Assembly: GCA_963662865.1 (NCBI GenBank)
Contig: OY759969.1
Span: 2,294,001-2,358,000 of the forward strand
From: JAJDYQ01 sp963662865
GTDB taxonomy: Bacteria; Pseudomonadota; Gammaproteobacteria; JAJDYQ01
Length of the DNA stretch: 64,000 nucleotides
Direction of reading: 5' to 3'
Under the pieces are notes generated by a model. That model made no database searches. It was given only the letters and a program-made list of their open reading frames with translations, and was not told the DNA's origin. Made by a program: the position numbers and the translations under genes. Each line of letters opens with the position of its first letter. Within the stretch, counting starts at the first letter, position 1. This document shows positions 23,867 to 33,205 of the stretch, piece after piece.

Positions 23867-26482
23867 TCATTTCCTCTGAATAACATTAATGACTTTGAGG
23901 CTCTCAATCCCACGGTCATCCACTATTTTAACCGCGATTCGGCTGTTTTTGCCCAATTCAAACGGCAGTGACACCGTGCCTTGGTAGGATTCTATCAGGC
24001 CTTCGTCTATTTCGGCCCTCAGGTTTCTGGCGAGTTTTGTCCAGCCGCCTTTGTCGTCTGCCATTGGGAAGAACACCTGACTCGGATACAGGCTTCTGCC
24101 GTCGTAGTCGGTGTCCAGCATCCAGACGGCGATTTTGTTTTCATCACCGGATTCCAGTTTGCCGGTTCGGGTATTGAAATAGTCAAAGCCGTTCATGTGC
24201 ACCTGCCATTGCCCCATCAGTTCGCCTTTTCTGATTTGTTCTACCGCGATGTCCGGCTGGCCTATCAGCCAGAAACTTTCATTGCCTGACCGTTTCTTTT
24301 TCAGATCATCGGTTTGCAGGTCGGCGTTCATTTGCGCTTTCAGTGGTGTCACCCCGGGCCAGTTGGTTTCGTCTATATCCCTGGCGGCTTCGGGATCAAA
24401 CTGAAAGGCGGCGAACACAACCATTTCAGGCTTTGGCATCAGGGTTGCCGCTTCCTGCAAGGCGTTTTCTACCTGTCGCGCTTCCAGCGGGGCGTGTTCC
24501 GGGCCGAAGGAGATCACCGCACGGCGGGGTTTATAGGCGGTTGCGGTTTCTCTTACTGCATCTGTACCGGAATCATCCGGTCTGGTTTCGGCGTCTGCAT
24601 GCAGCCAGCGGCACGGCAGGGGGTCAATACGGGAAAATGAAATGCGCTGTCCGCCCTTGCCGCGTATGCCGGTTTTCAGCAGTTCATCACGCCATTCGCT
24701 CTGGCGCAGGGTTTCGCCGGTGCGGGCAATGGTTGCATCTGCCGGAACAGGCGGCGCCTGTATATTATCAATCGGCTGCACGGTCGGAGACGGCACGGCT
24801 TCCGCGGTAAAGGGGCCGGTAACACGTGCCCGTTTACTGTCTTTTTCCGGTTGATCAAACAGGGTTTCCCTTGTAGATGGCTTTACGCCAATCAAAACGC
24901 TTGGGGATACCTTCGGAACATATTTATATTCAAACCCGCCTCCCACGCCTTCATCGGGCCAGGCCAGTTTGTAATAGTCAAATGTGGCGGTCATCAGTCG
25001 TTGTTTGGCGAGGGTCAATGCCACACGCGAAGTGTCGCAGGTGATCCAGCGGCGCCCCCATTGCTCGGCCATAGTGGCGGTTGTGCCGGAACCGCAGGTC
25101 GGGTCAAACACCAGATCGCCCGGGTCGGTCGTCATCAGGAGGCAGCGTTGTATGGCCTTAACCGAAGTCTCCACAACATATCTCTTTTCACTCGGATACA
25201 TCTGCGCCGGCCAGATATTATTGATACGCCGTCCCGGCACTTCATCTTCGTACTTTTTCCACCTGAGAGAGTCCTGTTTTTCAAGTGCTTCCAGCCGCCC
25301 CATTTCTGCCAGTTTGTCCAAGCCCTGTTTTGAAACAGACCAGTGTCTGTTTTTTGAACATCGGAAAATTCTGCCCTTCCATTGATAGGGTTCGGACCTT
25401 CCGGTGGTAGAAACGCCCTGCGAGTCCAGTCCTGTGCGCTGATAGATGCGCGCCCCCTCGGGCAGGAATTTATCGGGGTTGAAACGTTCTTCATCGGTTA
25501 ATTTCCGGCAGGTGCCATCAGACAGTTCCACCGCCACATAAGAGCTAAAGTAATCCACGATTTCCGGTCGTGTCAGTGGTTCGTACAACTGCCGATACTT
25601 CGCTTGGTTTTTGTCTTTTGCATACCAGAGCAGGTAGTCCGAGACCTGCGGCAGGTGTTGTGTGGAACTGCCACTGGTAGTCGCAAATGAAATGGTGGCG
25701 ATACGATTCTCCGCGCCAAAAATATCGTCCATCACGGTCCCGACTCGATGCACATTTTCATCGCCAATCTGCACAAAGCACGAACCGCTTTCGGTCAGCA
25801 ATTCACTTGCCAGCAAAAACCGGTCACGCAGATAGGTCAGATACGAATGAATACCCAGTTCCCAGGTGTCGCGGAACGCCTTGATCATTTCCGGTTCAGA
25901 GGTTAAGTCCTCATCTTTGCCATCCCGTACCTCGCGTTTACCCACAAACGGCTGAAAATTGGAGCCGTATCTAATGCCATATGGCGGGTCCATATAGACA
26001 CACTGCACCTTGCCTGCCATATTCTCTTTTTGCAGCAGCGAGTTCATCACCAGCAGCGAATCACCGGCAATCAGGCGGTTGCTCCAGTTGTTGGCGTGTT
26101 GGTAAAACTCGATCGCTTGGCGCAGCGGGATGCTCTGCTCTTCTTCAAAAAGCGACGCCTGTCTGCCGTTACCGCCGTTGCTGTTTCTGACCGCTTCGAT
26201 GATGGTGCGCGGGTCAATGCGCTCGTGGACATGCAACGATTGGGTCGGCACGGCAAAAGATGTGTGCTCGGCCTTGCCGGCCCATTGCAGTTGCGGGTCC
26301 AGGTGCGGGTCGTGTTGCCAGGTCTTTTTTTCTCCTTTGTCCGGGTCGGTTTTGGGCGTTACCAGCCCGGCGGGCGGATTGTTTGCCCTTTCCTCGCCTC
26401 CATGAGAGTAGGATTCGATTTTGCGTTTTTTCGGCGGCAAGTTTGTACACACCTTTTGATGATTCCTCCCATGGTACCGCAT
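23867..26482 (-). CDS. Type III-like site-specific DNA methyltransferase (Mod)
   Basis: An 871-residue beta-class (permuted) amino-methyltransferase with the catalytic DPPYG (165-169) preceding the SAM motif FDPTCGSGTTATMAEQWGRRW. It methylates adenine N6 or cytosine N4 in its target; the specificity region lies between these motifs and cannot be read. A long C-terminal half with VKIVDDRGIESLKVIN at the end is typical of the Mod partner of the large Res in this atypical Type III group. Homologues begin near the PPKKRKIESY motif, so translation may start at a TTG or GTG just inside the frame given, where AAAAGG is available. Mod is GC-rich, unlike the AT-rich ATPase that follows. Confidence 0.9.
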   Translation of the reverse strand: MRYHGRNHQKVCTNLPPKKRKIESYSHGGEERANNPPAGLVTPKTDPDKGEKKTWQHDPHLDPQLQWAGKAEHTSFAVPTQSLHVHERIDPRTIIEAVRNSNGGNGRQASLFEEEQSIPLRQAIEFYQHANNWSNRLIAGDSLLVMNSLLQKENMAGKVQCVYMDPPYGIRYGSNFQPFVGKREVRDGKDEDLTSEPEMIKAFRDTWELGIHSYLTYLRDRFLLASELLTESGSCFVQIGDENVHRVGTVMDDIFGAENRIATISFATTSGSSTQHLPQVSDYLLWYAKDKNQAKYRQLYEPLTRPEIVDYFSSYVAVELSDGTCRKLTDEERFNPDKFLPEGARIYQRTGLDSQGVSTTGRSEPYQWKGRIFRCSKNRHWSVSKQGLDKLAEMGRLEALEKQDSLRWKKYEDEVPGRRINNIWPAQMYPSEKRYVVETSVKAIQRCLLMTTDPGDLVFDPTCGSGTTATMAEQWGRRWITCDTSRVALTLAKQRLMTATFDYYKLAWPDEGVGGGFEYKYVPKVSPSVLIGVKPSTRETLFDQPEKDSKRARVTGPFTAEAVPSPTVQPIDNIQAPPVPADATIARTGETLRQSEWRDELLKTGIRGKGGQRISFSRIDPLPCRWLHADAETRPDDSGTDAVRETATAYKPRRAVISFGPEHAPLEARQVENALQEAATLMPKPEMVVFAAFQFDPEAARDIDETNWPGVTPLKAQMNADLQTDDLKKKRSGNESFWLIGQPDIAVEQIRKGELMGQWQVHMNGFDYFNTRTGKLESGDENKIAVWMLDTDYDGRSLYPSQVFFPMADDKGGWTKLARNLRAEIDEGLIESYQGTVSLPFELGKNSRIAVKIVDDRGIESLKVINVIQRK

Positions 26483-26625
26483 ACTTGACCGTTTAACACT
26501 CCCTTAATCGGCATCTTGGTGAATCGTGATTTTCCATTCAGTATCTCCCGGACCCGATTGCCAGGATTAGTCAGAGTTTCCATAATGCCATTACCGAAGT
26601 TTCCTGCATTCTCTTCAAAAATTCC

Positions 26626-27885
26626 TTAATACCTCGCAATGATTGTGATCAATCGTTGCAATGCGCCACGATTGGATTCGACATAGGCCCTGCCGTTGAT
26701 GCCCAGTTCATAGCGTAAATCGGCGTCTTTCAATAATTCCTGTACGGTCAGGGCCAGTGTCTGGCTATCGGTGACCATTCTTGCTGCGTCTGCCTGTAAT
26801 AATTGCTGGCTTATATCATGAAAATTAAACAGGTGTGGCCCAAACACCACAGCGATGCCCTGGGCCGCGGCCTCAATCATGTTATGCCCTCCAATCGGCA
26901 TCAGGCTGCCGCCGATGAAGGCCACGTCGCCGGCGGAATAAAACTGCGGCAGTTCTCCCAATGTATCCACCAGATAGATATCCGACACGTCATCATGGGC
27001 TGTTTCCAGTGTGCGACGGATCACTTTCCAGTGATTTTTCCGGCACAACCGTTCAACATCGTCTGCACGTTCAGGGTGGCGGGGGATCAGCACCAGCAGG
27101 GCATCATTCACTGTTTTCTTCAGTATCGCATGGGCTTTCAGCACCTGTTCTTCTTCTCCGACATGTGTACTTGCAGCAATCCATACCGAACGATCAACCC
27201 CCAGCCGGCGCCGGAGCACCTCGCCCTGTTCGCGCAGCTCGGCAGGCGGATTGATATCCATCTTTATATTGCCCGTAACGATGACCTGCTCCGGGTTTGC
27301 GCCCAGGCCCATGAATCGCAGCCGGTCACTCTCGGTCTGGGCGGCGATACAGGAAATACGGCTTATCGCCTGATACGTCAGGCCCCGAATCCGCTGGTAT
27401 CCCTTTGCGGAATGTCCTGAAAGCCTTGCATTGACCAACAGCAGAGGGACGTTGCGCTGATGGCACCAGCTAATTATGTTGGGCCATATTTCGGTCTCCA
27501 TAATAATCGCCCGTGCCGGGTTGATCCGATTCAGAAAGCGACTGACGGCACCGGACAAGTCATAAGGGGCATACACGTGATGCACTCGGCCACCAAACAG
27601 AGACGTTACCCGCCGCGAACCCGTAGGGGTCATCGTTGTTATAACGACCGGCGTTTGCGGGTCAGAACGCAGGAAATACTCAATCAATGGGGCACTGGCC
27701 TGTACCTCGCCAACGGATACGGCGTGTATCCAGGTAGAGTCCATCAACTCAGGTAGCCTGTTAAAGCCAAAGCGTTCCGGCCAGCGATACCAGTATTCCC
27801 GGTCCCGAAAGCCACGACGCAACAGTCGCCATAAAAACAAAGGCACAAGCAGATACATCAACGCGCTGTATGCAAAGCGTGCCAT
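26626..27885 (-). CDS. waaA: Kdo transferase WaaA
   Basis: A 419-residue GT30 enzyme that adds 3-deoxy-D-manno-octulosonic acid to lipid IVA on the inner membrane. An N-terminal hydrophobic segment (SALMYLLVPLFLWRLL) is the membrane anchor. The catalytic base is in HAVSVGEVQA; METEIWPN, GNIKMD, STHVGEEEQVL and the CMP-binding GGSLMPIGGHNMIE motif are present. Its ATG overlaps the stop of the aldo/keto reductase by one base (TAATG). In related genomes waaA follows tolC; the Mod/Res island separates them here. Confidence 0.96.
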   Translation of the reverse strand: MARFAYSALMYLLVPLFLWRLLRRGFRDREYWYRWPERFGFNRLPELMDSTWIHAVSVGEVQASAPLIEYFLRSDPQTPVVITTMTPTGSRRVTSLFGGRVHHVYAPYDLSGAVSRFLNRINPARAIIMETEIWPNIISWCHQRNVPLLLVNARLSGHSAKGYQRIRGLTYQAISRISCIAAQTESDRLRFMGLGANPEQVIVTGNIKMDINPPAELREQGEVLRRRLGVDRSVWIAASTHVGEEEQVLKAHAILKKTVNDALLVLIPRHPERADDVERLCRKNHWKVIRRTLETAHDDVSDIYLVDTLGELPQFYSAGDVAFIGGSLMPIGGHNMIEAAAQGIAVVFGPHLFNFHDISQQLLQADAARMVTDSQTLALTVQELLKDADLRYELGINGRAYVESNRGALQRLITIIARY

Positions 27886-28682
27886 TAGTCTGGTTTTACG
27901 ACTGACAGGAAGGTGTCAATATTCTGCCGTAAGTGCCTCGGGTCAACCGTACCAATAATCAAACTGCTGACCGCCTGCTGTAGAAAAATGTGAGCATAAG
28001 ACGCACTTAACGGATTAGCTACTCCGACCTTTGCCAGATGGCCACTCATCAAACCTTTTTTAATAAAGATCCCTTTCCCTGCGGCCCCTGCGGCCTGAAT
28101 GACAGGCAATTCATTCGTTTCAGCAAGATTGTACATACACATAATGACATCCAGAAATTGCACTGCCAGCAGTCCCCCTGCAATCGTTTTACTGGAGATC
28201 CCTGTCGCCTTTATTTTGCCCTGTTCCCTCATTCTCAATAATGTTTCCACGACCGGTGTATTTTGCAGAATATTCATGTCGTTACCGTTCGAGTGTATCA
28301 GCACGATATCCAGGACATCACGTTTCAGTTCCCGCAGACTGTTTTCTATGGTGGATACCGTTGTTGACTCGCCGTAATCATATATTGACTGCCCATTAAT
28401 AAACTGCTCACCCACCTTACTACAGATCACCCAGTCATTGTCTGCCCCAATAAGTTTGCCAATTCTGCCTTGCGCCGTGCCGTAAGCAGGGGCCGTATCC
28501 AGTAAATTCATACCGGCTTCATGGGCCTGGGATAACAGGGATACCACGGTTTTATCATCGGGTATCTCAAAATGTCCCGGATATTTCACTGCTTCATTGC
28601 GGCCGAATTTGACGGTGCCAAGACCAAGCGCACTCACCGTAATTCCGCTATCGGAAAGACTTTTTAATGGGATGCCTGCCAT
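27885..28682 (-). CDS. aldo/keto reductase
   Basis: A ~265-residue AKR barrel. The catalytic tetrad is visible: Asp and Tyr in LLDTAPAYGTAQG, Lys in ICSKVGEQF, His in VLIHSNG. The C-terminal NADPH-binding part contains SSLIIGTVDPRHLRQNI. The start is the ATG at 28682; the frame extends to a TTG at 28694 that touches the upstream stop. It is sandwiched between an FAD oxidoreductase and waaA, in one run starting at hldE, which suggests a link to envelope sugar metabolism, but the substrate is unknown. Confidence 0.85.
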   Translation of the reverse strand: MAGIPLKSLSDSGITVSALGLGTVKFGRNEAVKYPGHFEIPDDKTVVSLLSQAHEAGMNLLDTAPAYGTAQGRIGKLIGADNDWVICSKVGEQFINGQSIYDYGESTTVSTIENSLRELKRDVLDIVLIHSNGNDMNILQNTPVVETLLRMREQGKIKATGISSKTIAGGLLAVQFLDVIMCMYNLAETNELPVIQAAGAAGKGIFIKKGLMSGHLAKVGVANPLSASYAHIFLQQAVSSLIIGTVDPRHLRQNIDTFLSVVKPD

Positions 28683-28694
28683 ATTCAAATACAA

Positions 28695-29870
28695 TTATCC
28701 ACGTTGCCACGCAACAAGCTCCCATGGATACCGGCCTGTATCCGCCTGCGGCAATCCGATAGCGGCGTCACCGGTTCCCGACCTGTTTATCGGCATTGCC
28801 TCGACAAGGTTTAACACGTCATCAGCCACCACTGGGGCGAAAACCAGCTTTGTAGGCCATACCGTTATCTGACGCCCGCACTGCCTGATCACCGGCTTAT
28901 CCGGCCTTTTCTTACCAGTCTGGACGCCCTCCGCACGATTGATACTCAGCGTCGCCCAGCTAAGCGAGTCCGGTTTCATATCTGGAAATATTTTTTTCAA
29001 TTCCTGTCCGGCCGCCGAAATCTGCTCTTCAGTCGAACAGGTAACACCATCTTCAGCCAGTTGTCCCCCGAGGTACCAGACAATTCCTCCTTCGGTACAT
29101 TGATGGGATGTGATGGTCAAACGCGGATTCATGCCGGCCTCAATAACGTGGCCCCACAGTTCAGGCAAATCACCTTTAACCATGACCATCTGCAATGATC
29201 GACGCTGCATTGTATACGTCTGAATCCCTTCGTTACCCTCACCGGCGGCACACACCAGGGCCTGGGCACTAAGATAGCGTGTTTCATTATTCGCCCTCAC
29301 TTCAAGCAGCACATGATTGTTATCCACTTCAGAGCGGACGGCTTCGGCACTGAACAATCTGCCCTTGCTGAAATCGGCGAGACATTGCACCAGACTTGAG
29401 ACATTGAGAACCGGTTCATGCAGACGATAGACCGTCTTCGCCTTAAGCATCTCAGGTAATTCCCGTCTTTCAACCGGCGTTACGCGACCGGACATCAGCT
29501 TGCCGGCCAAAAAGCTCGATACCCTTGACGGAATATCCCCGGCGCCCCACATCCACTGATGTTCGCTGTTTCGATGAACGCCGCTTAAGTCCGGAAATCG
29601 ATGGCCCGACAAATGCTCGGTCCACCGCTCCGGCATGCCACGCACCGCTTCGGAAGAACCCGTTACATTACCGATAAGCGCATATTTTGTGCCGCCATGA
29701 ATAATGCCCTGCGAAGCCAGAGTCTGCCTGCCGCCAAGAGACTCCTTCTCAACAAGGATGGCATCGTAACCGGCCTTACGCAGACTCGACAATACCCACA
29801 GGCCCGCAATGCCGCCTCCGACCACGATCACGTCAACAGAAGGTACCTGCCGATTACTGATCGCCTTCAC
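28695..29870 (-). CDS. FAD-dependent oxidoreductase (DAO family)
   Basis: A 391-residue flavoprotein with an N-terminal FAD dinucleotide motif VIVVGGGIAGLWVLSSLRKAG followed by VEKESLGGRQT and SQGIIHGGTKYAL, which resembles the D-amino-acid/glycerol-3-phosphate dehydrogenase superfamily. The C-terminal FAD contact is less clear. No signal peptide or membrane segment. Its start overlaps hldE by 17 bp and its stop directly precedes the aldo/keto reductase, so they form one operon. Substrate unknown. Confidence 0.8.
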   Translation of the reverse strand: MKAISNRQVPSVDVIVVGGGIAGLWVLSSLRKAGYDAILVEKESLGGRQTLASQGIIHGGTKYALIGNVTGSSEAVRGMPERWTEHLSGHRFPDLSGVHRNSEHQWMWGAGDIPSRVSSFLAGKLMSGRVTPVERRELPEMLKAKTVYRLHEPVLNVSSLVQCLADFSKGRLFSAEAVRSEVDNNHVLLEVRANNETRYLSAQALVCAAGEGNEGIQTYTMQRRSLQMVMVKGDLPELWGHVIEAGMNPRLTITSHQCTEGGIVWYLGGQLAEDGVTCSTEEQISAAGQELKKIFPDMKPDSLSWATLSINRAEGVQTGKKRPDKPVIRQCGRQITVWPTKLVFAPVVADDVLNLVEAMPINRSGTGDAAIGLPQADTGRYPWELVAWQRG

Positions 29871-31278
29871 GTATCTGGCTGATGATGTTTGTTGTTGAAC
29901 GGCCCTCGATGTAATCCAGCACTATCACCTGCCCGCCGGTTTCTCTTACGCACCGTGCGCCGGGGATCCTGTCGGGGTCGTTATCTCCTCCTTTCACCAG
30001 ATAATCAGGTCTTATCTCGCAAATCAGGCGCTCCGGGGTCTCTTCTGAAAAAGGCACAACCCAATCCACGGTGGCCAGACCCGCCAGTACGGCCATGCGT
30101 GACTCAAGAGAATTGACAGGACGACCTTCACCTTTTAATATCCTGACTGCTTCGTCAATATTAACCGCAACAATCAGGTGGTCTCCAAGCCCCGCAGCCT
30201 GATTCAGATAATGGACATGTCCCGCGTGTAATATATCAAAGCAACCGTTCGTCATAACGATGCTTTCGCCACTTGCCCGCGTTTCAGCCACGAGCTGCAA
30301 TAATTCATTTTCAGTAACTATTCCATGGCGGCCCCGTTGTGCGTGACTGGCACGTTTTAATTCGGGCACGGATACCGTGGCGGAACCCAGCTTTGCCACA
30401 GTGACCCCCGCCGCCAGATTTGAGAGAAGAACGCCCTGTTCAAGATCTGTTCCGGCGGCCAGAGCCGCAGCCAGTGTGGCGATCACCGTATCACCCGCGC
30501 CAGTCACGTCAAAAACCTCCCTGGTCTGAGCGGGTATATGCGTCGCCTCCCCTTCAGCCGGTATAAAGCTCATTCCTGCCTCGCCCCGGGTTACCAGCAG
30601 ACCTTCCAGTCCCGCTTTCCTGATAAGCCGTACAGCACTACGGTGTATTTCTCGGTCATCGGAGCATTCTCCCACGATTTCCTGAAATTCCTTGAGATTA
30701 GGCGTTATCAGGCTGGCACCGCGATAGCGGTTAAAGTCACCACCCTTTGGATCAACAATGGCCTTTTTCCCGGCTTCACGACATTGATCGATCCATTTCC
30801 CGATATTAGTCAGCGTGCCTTTACCATAGTCAGAAAACACAACGACGTCATGATTGGCTATCAGATCGTCAAGTCCTTCAGCAAGAACATCGCTTTCGGG
30901 AACGATGCCGTCTTCAATATCCAGTCTTATGAGTTGCTGGTTCCGGCTGAGTACCCTCAACTTGGTGATCGTGTCGAAACCATTGACCCTGTGTATTTTT
31001 GCCTGCACCCCGCTGTTTTCAAGATAATCGCAGAGCGACCTGCCGTTTTTATCATTTCCGACGACAGCCAGCAGTGTGCATTTTGCTCCCAGCGCCGTGA
31101 CATTTAGCGCGACGTTGCCGGCCCCACCGGGTCTATCGGTGATATCGTCAATCTGAACGACAGGAACAGGGGCTTCCGGTGAAATGCGTTGCGTAGTACC
31201 CGTCCAGTACTGGTCCAGCATAAGGTCGCCAATCACCAGTACACTGGCATTTTTAAAATCAGGGATATCCAGGTTCAT
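29854..31278 (-). CDS. hldE: bifunctional heptose-7-phosphate kinase/adenylyltransferase HldE
   Basis: A 474-residue two-domain enzyme of ADP-heptose synthesis for LPS core. Residues 1-~320 form a PfkB-type kinase (RPGGAGNVALNVTALGA and the catalytic VFDVTGAGDTVIATLAAAL). Residues ~340-474 form a nucleotidyltransferase (TNGCFDILHAGHVHYL with the HxGH motif, and EGRSTTNIISQI at the end). It heads a leftward operon with the FAD oxidoreductase, the aldo/keto reductase and waaA. Confidence 0.97.
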   Translation of the reverse strand: MNLDIPDFKNASVLVIGDLMLDQYWTGTTQRISPEAPVPVVQIDDITDRPGGAGNVALNVTALGAKCTLLAVVGNDKNGRSLCDYLENSGVQAKIHRVNGFDTITKLRVLSRNQQLIRLDIEDGIVPESDVLAEGLDDLIANHDVVVFSDYGKGTLTNIGKWIDQCREAGKKAIVDPKGGDFNRYRGASLITPNLKEFQEIVGECSDDREIHRSAVRLIRKAGLEGLLVTRGEAGMSFIPAEGEATHIPAQTREVFDVTGAGDTVIATLAAALAAGTDLEQGVLLSNLAAGVTVAKLGSATVSVPELKRASHAQRGRHGIVTENELLQLVAETRASGESIVMTNGCFDILHAGHVHYLNQAAGLGDHLIVAVNIDEAVRILKGEGRPVNSLESRMAVLAGLATVDWVVPFSEETPERLICEIRPDYLVKGGDNDPDRIPGARCVRETGGQVIVLDYIEGRSTTNIISQIREGDQ

Positions 31279-31422
31279 TAAATCAAGCGGGCGCAGTCAG
31301 ACAAACCAGTTACGGTATCATATCACAGCGCTTCACGAGCCCATGGCAGGGCTACAATATGGCGTACCATGGCTGCGGCCATTCTGGGATAGAATACACA
31401 ATCGTCTTCAGCTTGTTTGGAA

Positions 31423-32331
31423 ATGCGGGAACAGGGCAATCATAATTTTTACACGCCAGGGCATTGGTTGCTGTGGCTGCTATTTGGCTTACTGTATCTG
31501 GTGACTCGTTTACCTTTGAGTATGCAGCACTGGGTTGGTCGCCGACTGGGAAGCCTGCTTTATCTGTTTGGTCGCCGCCGACGCCACATTGCTGCGGTCA
31601 ATCTGCGGCTATGCTTCTCCGGGTTGCAGGCATCCCAGCGGCACACACTGCTGAAAAGACACTTCGCCTTATATGGCGTCAGCGTCATTGAGTGTTTTAC
31701 TGCATGGTGGAGCAAGCCGGAAATCATCAACCGGCACACTGAATACACCGGCCTTGAAAACTTTGAACAGGCTCTCGCCGAAAAACGCGGCATATTGTTA
31801 CTGAGTGGGCACTTCACTACACTGGAAATCGGTTCACGCCTGCTGGGGCAGAAGATTCCGTTTTCAGGTATGTATCGGAAACATAAAAACCCGCTGTTTG
31901 AGCGCATCATGTCCGAGGGCAGGGAAAGATGGATAGCCGGCAGGTCCTATGATCGAAGGGATGTAAGAGGCATCCTCAAAAGCCTCAAGGCGGGTAATGC
32001 CATATGGTACGGCCCGGATCAGGACTATGGTCGAAAGCACAGCATATTTGTCCCCTTCATGGGTGTTACCGCAGCGACCGTAACCGGCACCAGCCGATGG
32101 GCCAGGCTGACAAATGCCATCGTCCTGCCGTACTTCGTGGAACGCACCGAAAGCGGTTACCACGTCAGGGTATTCCCTCGGCTGGAAAATTTCCCGACCA
32201 GCGACCAGGAAGCCGATGCCATCCGAATCAATCAGATTATCGAAAAACAGATATGCGTATCACCGGAAAACTATCTATGGACCCACCGTCGCTTCAAAAC
32301 ACGTCCGGCCGGGGAACTCCGCCCATACTGA
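31423..32331 (+). CDS. lipid A biosynthesis acyltransferase (LpxL/HtrB family)
   Basis: A ~302-residue membrane-associated acyltransferase adding a secondary acyl chain to Kdo-lipid A. An N-terminal hydrophobic helix (WLLWLLFGLLYLVTRLPL) is followed by the catalytic HX4E motif in LSGHFTTLEIG and the conserved YRKHKNPLFE and GPDQDYG segments. Start ATG at 31423; a TTG two codons earlier is the alternative. It is divergent from hldE and followed one base later by the first of the kinase-like genes. LpxL versus LpxM or LpxP cannot be decided from sequence. Confidence 0.92.
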   Translation: MREQGNHNFYTPGHWLLWLLFGLLYLVTRLPLSMQHWVGRRLGSLLYLFGRRRRHIAAVNLRLCFSGLQASQRHTLLKRHFALYGVSVIECFTAWWSKPEIINRHTEYTGLENFEQALAEKRGILLLSGHFTTLEIGSRLLGQKIPFSGMYRKHKNPLFERIMSEGRERWIAGRSYDRRDVRGILKSLKAGNAIWYGPDQDYGRKHSIFVPFMGVTAATVTGTSRWARLTNAIVLPYFVERTESGYHVRVFPRLENFPTSDQEADAIRINQIIEKQICVSPENYLWTHRRFKTRPAGELRPY

Positions 32332-32332
32332 G

Positions 32333-33205
32333 ATGGAAGACCTGCCCACACAGCGCTCGGTACACACCTTTCATGGTCAGGTCTTTATGTGCAAACCTGA
32401 ATGGCAGAGTAAACTAAAGAAGATCGGGCTATCAAAAGCCGAAGACTGGACAGCGTTAACCGGCAACCACGCAGTCAGCCGCTCGTACAGCACCCGCATC
32501 TCTCGTCTCAGGGTCGATAACCATACAGCGATATATTTCAAATGCTATGCATATGAAAAACCCAAATTAAAACACTGGTTCCAGCCGACAAAAGCCGCCG
32601 TAGAAGCCGCTGGCTTACATGAATTAAGAAAACTGGGCATCCCCACAGTCAACATCATCGCATACGGCGAGCGGCGCCGGTTTGGCTTTACCAGGGCCAC
32701 ATTCATCGTGACCGAGGCCATACCCGGCCAGCTTGCAATGGATCGTTACCTGACACAAATCCGGTTCCAGTTACCCTACCGCAGAAAAAGAGATGTGTTT
32801 GATAAACTACAGCCAATAATAATCGGGCAATTGCAAAAGATACACCGAGCCGGTTTTTTTCACTGGGATCTAAAACTCAGAAACCTGCTGATTACAATAC
32901 CGGTATCAGACAGACCGTCTATTACGTGGATAGACTGCCCGCGTTTTCGCCGCAGTTCTCCGGATCGTTTTTTCGGTGTTGTCAAAGACCTGGCTGACAT
33001 GGCACGTGTCGGTGCCAGGGTATTAACGACAGGACAGCAGTTTCGTTTTCTGCTTGATTACTGTAACGGAGACAAAACACAGGCAAGAAAATTATACCTC
33101 GCCATTGCGAACAGGCTGAAAAAAAATCCGCCCAAATCTTACCGGCAGCTCCTGGCAAAAATGAACCTGAACACGTCAAAATGCAAAAGAGAGCGCCTTG
33201 ATTAG
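32333..33205 (+). CDS. Kdo/InaA-type lipopolysaccharide kinase
   Basis: A ~290-residue kinase-fold protein. The catalytic loop is FFHWDLKLRNLLI (HxDLxxxN), followed by TWIDCPRF, where the metal-binding Asp sits (DCP instead of DFG). LRVDNHTAIYFKCY supplies a lysine in the ATP site. This fits the InaA/WaaP/KdkA group that phosphorylates LPS core sugars on the cytoplasmic side. The ATG at 32333 lies one base after the acyltransferase stop; the frame extends far upstream inside that gene, but only this start makes sense. Acceptor sugar unknown. Confidence 0.78.
   Translation: MEDLPTQRSVHTFHGQVFMCKPEWQSKLKKIGLSKAEDWTALTGNHAVSRSYSTRISRLRVDNHTAIYFKCYAYEKPKLKHWFQPTKAAVEAAGLHELRKLGIPTVNIIAYGERRRFGFTRATFIVTEAIPGQLAMDRYLTQIRFQLPYRRKRDVFDKLQPIIIGQLQKIHRAGFFHWDLKLRNLLITIPVSDRPSITWIDCPRFRRSSPDRFFGVVKDLADMARVGARVLTTGQQFRFLLDYCNGDKTQARKLYLAIANRLKKNPPKSYRQLLAKMNLNTSKCKRERLD

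Noticed and set aside
26359..26583. Minus-strand ORF (METLTNPGNRVREIL...) overlapping the mod 5' end
   Set aside because: Mostly out of frame inside mod, no family match and no good ribosome binding site.
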